This document shows positions 1 through 5,065 of a DNA stretch of 5,065 nt, piece by piece. Location of the stretch: assembly GCA_027047745.1 (NCBI GenBank), contig JALTUB010000227.1, positions 1 through 5,065 on the forward strand, in the 5' to 3' direction. Each line of letters begins with the position of its first letter. Positions within the stretch are counted from its first letter, which is position 1. This stretch comes from Sulfurimonas sp. (GTDB lineage Bacteria; Campylobacterota; Campylobacteria; Campylobacterales; Sulfurimonadaceae). The notes beneath the pieces were generated by a model, which was given only the letters and a program-made list of their open reading frames with translations, made no database searches and was not told the origin of the DNA. The position numbers and the translations under genes were made by a program.

Positions 1-2321
1 GAGCTCCAGAAACTGGTATGTCAAAGGCTATCTTTAAAAAAGCGAAAGAGGCAGGTTATCCAAAAAACAACTGTATAGTTTGTCATGGAGGAAATCCAGA
101 TACTAAGCGTAAGAGTAAAGCTCACAAGGGAACTATAGAGTATTTTAAAACGCATGAAGGACCAAAAGAGTATTACCCAGCACCAGGAAGCACTTGGATA
201 AACCAAAATACTTGTGGAATGTGCCATAAAGAACAGGTCGAAGCACAGATGAACTCTCTTATGATGACTGAACAGGGTAAAATCCATGGAACACTCTATA
301 GTTTTGGTGGTTTAGAAGGTTACCTACACAATCAAGGCAACTATGATACTAAAAACCCAACTGATCCACATCAAAGACTTGGAACAGAAGTCTATAAAAA
401 GTATATGCAAAAACTTGCAAAGTTAAACCCACAAGTTTATCCATCAACCATGCATGAGATTCCAAAAGCACCAACAGCTGACGAGGCAACAAAAAATCCA
501 AAACTAGCAGCTTATACTTACTTGAGAAATCAATGTCTGCGTTGTCATACAGGTTCTAAAGGAAGACAAAAGAGAGGGGATTATAGAGGAATTGGATGTG
601 CATCTTGTCATATCCCATATAGTAACAATGGACTTTATGAGGGAAATGACCCAACTATCAACAAAAATGAAGCAGGTCATCTGCTAGTTCATGAGATTCA
701 GTCTTCAAGAAATGCAGTAGTCCATGTTCATGATATGAGCTATACAGGCATACCGACAAAAACATGTTCTACTTGTCATAATCGTGGGAAAAGAATTGGT
801 GTGAGTTATGAGGGTTTAATGGAGACTGCTTATAGCCCTACTTATGATGAATATGGTAATATGCAACCAAAGCTCCATACCAAACATTATATTCACCTCA
901 AATCAGACATCCATAGACAAAAAGGAATGTTGTGTCAAGATTGTCATACAACATTAGACCTTCATGGAGATGGGTTTTTATCTGGTGCAACTTTAGCTCC
1001 TGTTGAGATTGAGTGTCAAGATTGTCATGGAACAACAAAAAAATATCCATGGGAACTTCCTTTAGGTTATGGCGATGAATTTGCAACAAAACCAGCTAAA
1101 GGAAATGCTAGAGGTGTAAGTCCAACAATCGCTAAGTATCTAAAAAAAGGAACAACTTACCCTGCAGAAGATGGCTATCTTATCACAGCGAGAGGGAATG
1201 CTTACACAAATGTTGTGAAAAAAGGAAATGATGTTATTGTCCACTTGGCAAGTGGTAAAGATATAAAACTAAAGCCTTTAAAAGAGTTAAAAGCACAAAA
1301 TAAAATCTCTAAAAAGGGACTTGTTGCCATGGATGAGATATCTGCGCACAATGACAAAATGGAGTGCTATACTTGTCATGATACTTGGGTGCCACAATGT
1401 TATGGGTGTCATGTAAAGATTGATTATTCAAAAGGACAAAAAGGTGTGGATTGGTTGGCAAGTGCTCATGACCATGATTTGCATGGAACAACAGCAGCAA
1501 TGCGAAAAACACTTAAAGATCATCTTATAGATGGGAAAGTAACAGAAACTCGTAGTTATTTGCGTTGGGAAAATCCACCTTTAGTACAAAATGGTGAAGG
1601 GCGTATCTCTCCTGCAATGCCAGGATGTCAAGTCGTTGTCACTGTAATCGGAAAAGATGGAAAAGCTGTACTTAAAAATCATGTTTTTATGATGAAAGAT
1701 TACAAACATCCAAACTCAAAGAAAAAACTACCAGGGATTGTGATGGCAGCCGTGCATTCGCATACTGTTCAAAAAGAGGCTCGTTCATGTGAGAGTTGTC
1801 ATACAAACCCAGCAGCTATGGGCTATGGTATAGAAGGTGGTAAAGTATATGGTGATGTTGGAAAAGATTGGGCAGTTGGGCTTAAAACTGCATCAGGAAA
1901 AATGATTCCAAACAAATACACACTGCAAAAAAATAAGATAGAAAATTTTCATACTGATTGGAGTAAAATACTGGATGAAAATGGTACTCTTTTACAAACG
2001 GTAGATGATCATTGGAATCTAGCAGGAGCACTCAGTAAAGCCCAAAGAGATAAGCTTGATCGTCGTGGTGTTTGTATGTCATGCCATAAAGATATTCCAA
2101 AAGGAAATCTTGCAGTTTCTGCCATGACGCATATTGCCCAGATGACAGAGCTAAACATAGATAAAAAAGAGCATGGCAAGATTTTAAATAAAATTCTAAA
2201 CCTTGCAGCTTGGATACAGGTTAGTGCAGGTGTTATTATAGGTATCTTGTTTATGCTACTATTTTATAAAATCTTTTTAAAGAAAAAATCATATAATCAT
2301 AGAAACGGAGGATGGAAATAG
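1..2321 (+). CDS. Large membrane-anchored multiheme c-type cytochrome, 5' partial (at least 11 hemes)
   Basis: The reading frame is open to the left edge (first full codon at 3, residues APETG before the ATG at 18), so that ATG is internal and the true start and signal peptide lie outside. Counting that Met as residue 1, CXXCH heme c sites begin at residues 19, 66, 173, 194, 250, 306, 333, 450, 461, 591 and 686. The motif pair GMLCQDCH...HGDG and EIECQDCHG (306-340), the close pair at 450/461, and SCHTNPAAMGYG near 591 are the most distinctive blocks. Two long heme-free stretches (about 340-449 and 466-590) look strand-rich. A single hydrophobic helix at about 731-750 is followed by a lysine-rich tail, which implies hemes in the periplasm and the C-terminus inside. 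The likely role is periplasmic electron transfer or reduction of a small inorganic substrate; the substrate cannot be read from the sequence. I cannot assign it to NrfA, HAO, OTR or MccA. Multiheme identity is certain, function unknown. Its stop overlaps the start of the DUF302 gene. Confidence 0.93.
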   Translation, partial: APETGMSKAIFKKAKEAGYPKNNCIVCHGGNPDTKRKSKAHKGTIEYFKTHEGPKEYYPAPGSTWINQNTCGMCHKEQVEAQMNSLMMTEQGKIHGTLYSFGGLEGYLHNQGNYDTKNPTDPHQRLGTEVYKKYMQKLAKLNPQVYPSTMHEIPKAPTADEATKNPKLAAYTYLRNQCLRCHTGSKGRQKRGDYRGIGCASCHIPYSNNGLYEGNDPTINKNEAGHLLVHEIQSSRNAVVHVHDMSYTGIPTKTCSTCHNRGKRIGVSYEGLMETAYSPTYDEYGNMQPKLHTKHYIHLKSDIHRQKGMLCQDCHTTLDLHGDGFLSGATLAPVEIECQDCHGTTKKYPWELPLGYGDEFATKPAKGNARGVSPTIAKYLKKGTTYPAEDGYLITARGNAYTNVVKKGNDVIVHLASGKDIKLKPLKELKAQNKISKKGLVAMDEISAHNDKMECYTCHDTWVPQCYGCHVKIDYSKGQKGVDWLASAHDHDLHGTTAAMRKTLKDHLIDGKVTETRSYLRWENPPLVQNGEGRISPAMPGCQVVVTVIGKDGKAVLKNHVFMMKDYKHPNSKKKLPGIVMAAVHSHTVQKEARSCESCHTNPAAMGYGIEGGKVYGDVGKDWAVGLKTASGKMIPNKYTLQKNKIENFHTDWSKILDENGTLLQTVDDHWNLAGALSKAQRDKLDRRGVCMSCHKDIPKGNLAVSAMTHIAQMTELNIDKKEHGKILNKILNLAAWIQVSAGVIIGILFMLLFYKIFLKKKSYNHRNGGWK
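2307..2311 (+). promoter_or_regulatory. Shine-Dalgarno GGAGG that decides the DUF302 gene start
   Basis: GGAGG, the clearest ribosome binding site in the window, lies inside the last codons of the cytochrome gene. It abuts the ATG at 2312 with no spacer, which is too close to work. It is 9 bases from the in-frame GTG at 2321, a normal distance. This favours GTG as the real start. Confidence 0.7.
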
Positions 2322-2764
2322 TGGGAAAAGTTTTATTTTTAGTTCTTTTTAGTTCGTCACTTTTTGCAAATGATATTATAGTTAAAGAGAGTCATTGTAG
2401 TGTTGATAAAACACTCAAAAAGATTAAAAACATAGTGAGTAAAAAAGGTTTACATGTTTTTGCTATCATTAACCATAGTGGAAATGCAAAAATGGTAAAC
2501 ATGAAGTTAAACAAGTCTAAAATGATTGTTTTTGGAAATGCTAAGATAGGAACTGCACTAATGCAACAAGACATGACTGTTGGGCTTGACCTTCCACTTC
2601 GTATATTGGTTTATAAAGACACAGATGGAAAAGTTAAGATGGCATATAGAGATGCTTCATGGCTTGGTGATAAACATATGCTAAACGCAAAAAAGAAGAT
2701 AAAAAAGATAAATGGTGCAATGGATAAAATTACAACTAAAGCTGGACAATGCAAAAAAGATTAA
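2321..2764 (+). CDS. Exported DUF302-family protein
   Basis: A 147-residue protein if started at GTG 2321; an ATG at 2312 would add three residues but lacks a usable ribosome-site spacing. Residues 1-16 form a short signal peptide (MGKVLFLVLFSSSLFA, cleavage likely before N17), so the mature protein should be periplasmic. The rest fits the DUF302 fold: a KES..SVDKTL start (22-32), FAIINHSGNAK (47-57), then the family hallmark block VFGNAKIGTALMQ (70-82), DLPLRILVYKD (90-100) and a Y-D-x-x-x-L segment (109-115). Two cysteines, C26 and C144, lie near the ends of the mature domain and could form a disulfide or bind a ligand; this is inference. DUF302 has no settled biochemical role, and some members are found beside sulfur or electron-transfer genes. 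The gene is joined to the cytochrome by a 1-base stop/start overlap, so it is probably made with it and may assist it. It overlaps mqnC by 16 bases. Family call confident, function unknown. Confidence 0.85.
   Translation: MGKVLFLVLFSSSLFANDIIVKESHCSVDKTLKKIKNIVSKKGLHVFAIINHSGNAKMVNMKLNKSKMIVFGNAKIGTALMQQDMTVGLDLPLRILVYKDTDGKVKMAYRDASWLGDKHMLNAKKKIKKINGAMDKITTKAGQCKKD
2749..2764 (+). other. 16-base coding overlap, DUF302 gene / mqnC
   Basis: The mqnC ATG lies inside the last codons of the DUF302 gene in another frame, and the DUF302 stop (TAA, 2762-2764) falls just downstream. With no strong Shine-Dalgarno before 2749, ribosomes ending the first gene probably re-initiate on mqnC. Confidence 0.6.
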
Positions 2765-3801
2765 CTAAAGAAGAGGCACTTGATCTTATCAAAAATGCTG
2801 ACTTAAAAGAACTTGGGCGATTGGCAAGTATCAGAAAAAAAGAGTTGCACCCAAAAGGTGTGACAACCTTTGTTATCGATAGAAATATAAACTACACTAA
2901 CATTTGCTGGGTAGATTGTAAGTTTTGTGCTTTTTATAGACATGAAAAAGATGCAGATGCTTATGTGCTTACATTTGATGAGATTGATGCAAAGATTGAT
3001 GAACTTTTAGAAATTGGTGGGACGCAGATTTTATTTCAGGGTGGAGTTCATCCTAAGCTAAAGATAGAATGGTATGAGGATTTGGTAGAACATATTCACC
3101 AAAAATATCCTACTATTACTATCCATGGATTTAGTTCTATTGAGCTTGATTTTATTGCTAAGGTTTCACGCATAAGTATTCAAGAAGTTCTAACTCGTCT
3201 CAAAGCTAAAGGTCTTGCTTCTATCCCTGGGGCAGGTGCAGAGATACTTTCAGATAAGGTTCGTGACATAATCGCACCTAAAAAGATAGACTCAGAAGTT
3301 TGGGTAGATGTTCATCGTCAAGCTCATAAACTTGACATCATGAGTACAGCTACTATGATGTATGGAACTGTAGAGAGTGATGAAGATATTGTTGATCATT
3401 TTGATATGGTTAGAAGTCTTCAAGATGAAACAGGTGGTTTTCGTGCTTTTATCATGTGGAGTTTTCAAGGTAAACATACAAAACTGCTAGAACAGATTCC
3501 AGATATGGAAAAACCATCTTCAAATCGTTATTTGAGACTACTTGCAGTAGCAAGACTTTACCTTGACAATGTACCAAACATCCAAAGTTCATGGGTAACA
3601 CAAGGTCCATACATAGGTCAAATGGCACTCCGTTTTGGAGCAAATGATTTAGGTTCGACCATGATGGAAGAAAATGTAGTTAGCTCTGCAGGGGCTGCAT
3701 ACTCTATGGCAAAAGAAGAGATGGTGCATTTGATAAAAGATATTGGTGAGATACCAGCAGTTCGTAACACTGCTTATGAAACTTTAGAGCGATTTGCATA
3801 A
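2749..3801 (+). CDS. mqnC: Cyclic dehypoxanthine futalosine synthase (radical SAM), menaquinone synthesis
   Basis: A 350-residue cytoplasmic enzyme of the futalosine menaquinone pathway. It uses S-adenosylmethionine and a [4Fe-4S] cluster to cyclise dehypoxanthine futalosine, building the naphthoquinone ring precursor. The radical SAM cluster motif is CX3CX2C at C53, C57 and C60, in the context NYTNICWVDCKFCAFYR. Other family blocks are QGGVHPKLKIEWYEDL (97-112), SIPGAGAEIL (158-167), TATMMYGTVE (200-209) and the QDETGGFRAFIMWSFQ segment (225-240). The length is normal for MqnC. The N-terminal RLTKEEALDLI is typical of the family and supports the ATG at 2749, although only a weak ribosome site precedes it; translation is probably coupled to the DUF302 gene it overlaps. 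MqnE, the other radical SAM enzyme of the pathway, is the main alternative, but the SIPGAGAEIL and TATMMYG blocks and the following M16 gene (as in Campylobacter) favour MqnC. No catalytic residue appears lost. Confidence 0.93.
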   Translation: MQKRLTKEEALDLIKNADLKELGRLASIRKKELHPKGVTTFVIDRNINYTNICWVDCKFCAFYRHEKDADAYVLTFDEIDAKIDELLEIGGTQILFQGGVHPKLKIEWYEDLVEHIHQKYPTITIHGFSSIELDFIAKVSRISIQEVLTRLKAKGLASIPGAGAEILSDKVRDIIAPKKIDSEVWVDVHRQAHKLDIMSTATMMYGTVESDEDIVDHFDMVRSLQDETGGFRAFIMWSFQGKHTKLLEQIPDMEKPSSNRYLRLLAVARLYLDNVPNIQSSWVTQGPYIGQMALRFGANDLGSTMMEENVVSSAGAAYSMAKEEMVHLIKDIGEIPAVRNTAYETLERFA

Positions 3802-3803
3802 TG
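3799..3803 (+). other. TAATG stop/start overlap, mqnC / M16 gene
   Basis: The last A of the mqnC TAA stop is the first base of the next ATG. Only a weak AGAG (3786-3789) precedes it, so start by translational coupling is likely. The same arrangement (TAGTG) occurs at 2319-2323. Confidence 0.65.
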
Positions 3804-5065
3804 AAATATATATTAATATTACTAATTTTAGGGCGTATAATGATGGCAGCAACAGTAGAACATATAGAAGTGGATGGTACAAGTGTACCTGTGATTTTTG
3901 AGAGTGATAAACGATTGCCTATAGTAACAATGCAGTTTATTTTTACAAATAGTGGAAGTATCACCGACACAAGTAAAGCAGGACTCGCTAAGTTTAGTGC
4001 AAAAGTAATGAATGAAGGTACAAAAAAGCTTGGTTCATCTGCTTTTGCTGAGCTTTTGGAGTCTAAGGCTATTCATATCTCATCATCAACAGGCACAGAA
4101 ACTTTTGTTATGGAAGTTGGATGTCTAAAAGAGGAGTTCAGTGAAGGTTTAAAGGAGTTTGATGCTCTTTTAAAAGATCCAAACTTTTCAAAAGAGGCAG
4201 TTGAGAAAGTAAAAACGATGACGCTAGGTGCTCTTAGTTCAAAAGAGAATGATTTTGACTATGTTGCAGGAAATGAACTAAAGTCTGTTTTGTTTAAAGG
4301 AACTGTATTAGCTCAACCATCAAATGGAACAAAAAAGAGTGTAGAGAGTATAAATCTTGAAGATGTAAAAAACTTTATAAAATCTCATATAACACGCTCA
4401 AACTTGATAGTTGTTTTAGGTGGAGATATTGACCTAAAATATGCGAAAAAAGAGATAAGCAAGATTGTAAAAGAGTTACCAAAAGGTAGTGTTGGTGAAG
4501 TAAAACATTATGATGTTATAAAAAAACCAACAGAAAGTATTTTGATAAGAGATACTAAACAGGCTTATGTTTACTTTGGTTCACCATATAATATGCGTGT
4601 AGATTCTAAGGATTATTACAAAGCAAGAGTGGCTACTTTTATCTTGGGAACAGGTGGTTTTGGAAGTCGCTTGATGGAAGAGATTCGTGTTAAAAGAGGA
4701 CTTGCATACTCTGCTTATGCTAGAGTTAGTGTTAGCAAGTCAAGTAACTACATGACAGGCTATTTGCAAACAAAACTAGAATCACTTGATGAAGCTAAAA
4801 AAACAGTTAAAGAAGTTGTTGCAAAGTTTGTAAAAAAAGGTGTTACAAAAGAGGAACTAGAACAGACTAAAAAGTTCCTTTTAGGAAGTGAACCACTACG
4901 AGTAGAGACCATGAGCCAAAGACTAAACCGTACTTTCATGGACTACTACAAAGGTTTTAAACTAGGACATTCAGAGCAAGAACTAGAGATGATAAAAAAC
5001 TTAAAACTTAAAGATTTGAACAAATATATCAAAGAACATAAAGAGATTTTAGAGCTTAGTTTCGC
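3801..5065 (+). CDS. Exported M16-family (M16B) peptidase-like subunit lacking the zinc site, 3' partial
   Basis: 421 codons are visible, with the frame open at the right edge. M16B subunits are about 420-440 residues, so little should be missing. Residues 1-17 (MKYILILLILGRIMMAA) look like a signal peptide, with an unusual arginine near its end. An ATG at 3840 with GGG 6 bases upstream is an alternative start but would remove the signal, so 3801 is preferred. The M16 N-domain is present: PIVTMQFIFTNSGSITD (40-56) and GLA-x5-VMNEGT (61-74). Where active members have HXXEH, this one has KFSAK (64-68), so both histidines and the glutamate are gone. The C-domain keeps GTGGFGSRLMEEIR (283-296) and the R296/Y303 pair in IRVKRGLAY, spaced as the substrate-binding R and Y of M16 enzymes. 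Such subunits pair with an HXXEH-bearing partner in heterodimeric M16 enzymes such as mitochondrial processing peptidase. The likely role is the non-catalytic half of a periplasmic peptidase. The gene order mqnC-M16 matches what I recall of Campylobacter Cj0462-Cj0463. Confidence 0.88.
   Translation, partial: MKYILILLILGRIMMAATVEHIEVDGTSVPVIFESDKRLPIVTMQFIFTNSGSITDTSKAGLAKFSAKVMNEGTKKLGSSAFAELLESKAIHISSSTGTETFVMEVGCLKEEFSEGLKEFDALLKDPNFSKEAVEKVKTMTLGALSSKENDFDYVAGNELKSVLFKGTVLAQPSNGTKKSVESINLEDVKNFIKSHITRSNLIVVLGGDIDLKYAKKEISKIVKELPKGSVGEVKHYDVIKKPTESILIRDTKQAYVYFGSPYNMRVDSKDYYKARVATFILGTGGFGSRLMEEIRVKRGLAYSAYARVSVSKSSNYMTGYLQTKLESLDEAKKTVKEVVAKFVKKGVTKEELEQTKKFLLGSEPLRVETMSQRLNRTFMDYYKGFKLGHSEQELEMIKNLKLKDLNKYIKEHKEILELSF

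Noticed and set aside
1..6. GAGCTC (a SacI site) at the very start, possibly a cloning junction
   Set aside because: The reading frame runs through it with cytochrome-like sequence and nothing vector-like is seen; it is most likely chance.
18..20. ATG at 18 as the start of the cytochrome gene
   Set aside because: The frame is open upstream to the edge, no ribosome site precedes it, and the protein from this point has no signal peptide although it must be exported for heme attachment. The first heme site comes only 18 residues later. It is an internal methionine.
1626..1700. Possible unusual heme site of the CX(n)CH type around the lone cysteine, as in MccA
   Set aside because: No second cysteine followed by histidine lies downstream within reach; the next cysteine belongs to the ordinary CESCH site at residue 591.
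2749..3801. MqnE (aminofutalosine synthase) or a cofactor F420-type radical SAM enzyme instead of MqnC
   Set aside because: The CX3CX2C context, the SIPGAGAEIL and TATMMYG blocks, the length and the following M16 gene all fit MqnC better.
21..3970. Several reverse-strand open frames of 60-88 codons
   Set aside because: All lie antisense to clearly conserved genes, have no family features or ribosome sites, and are explained by the base composition of the opposite strand.
1..5065. CRISPR array, insertion sequence, tRNA/rRNA, rho-independent terminator or a wholly new defence-type system
   Set aside because: There is no noncoding space for these, no spaced direct repeats or terminal inverted repeats were noticed by eye, and no defence-related domain is visible in any of the four genes.

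Overview
The window is AT-rich, coding from end to end on the + strand, and reads as one tightly packed operon fragment. It most likely comes from a member of the Campylobacterota (Epsilonproteobacteria), perhaps a Sulfurimonas/Sulfurovum-type free-living chemolithotroph. Three things support this: lysine-rich, AT-biased codon use; menaquinone synthesis by the futalosine route (mqnC); and mqnC followed directly by an M16-family gene, an order I recall from Campylobacter jejuni (Cj0462-Cj0463, then recG). The genus is inference.

Layout: (1) 1-2321, the 3' part of a large multiheme c-type cytochrome gene that enters from outside the window. The visible part has 11 CXXCH heme sites and one C-terminal membrane helix. 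(2) 2321-2764, a small exported DUF302-family protein. It probably starts at a GTG that shares its G with the cytochrome TAG stop. (3) 2749-3801, mqnC, the radical SAM cyclic dehypoxanthine futalosine synthase. (4) 3801-5065, an exported M16-family protein whose zinc-binding HXXEH motif is lost while the R/Y substrate-binding pair is kept. It runs off the right edge, probably close to its C-terminus.

Each gene overlaps the next (by 1, 16 and 1 bases), so there is no intergenic DNA and no visible internal promoter or terminator. Translation is probably coupled along the row. A plausible functional theme is the respiratory chain: mqnC helps make menaquinone, and the membrane-anchored cytochrome with its exported DUF302 partner would move electrons on the periplasmic side. 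The M16 protein is more likely part of a two-subunit envelope peptidase that sits here by conserved gene order. I see no mobile element, CRISPR, RNA gene or significant repeat. The least-described part is the cytochrome-DUF302 pair; the other two genes belong to well-known families.
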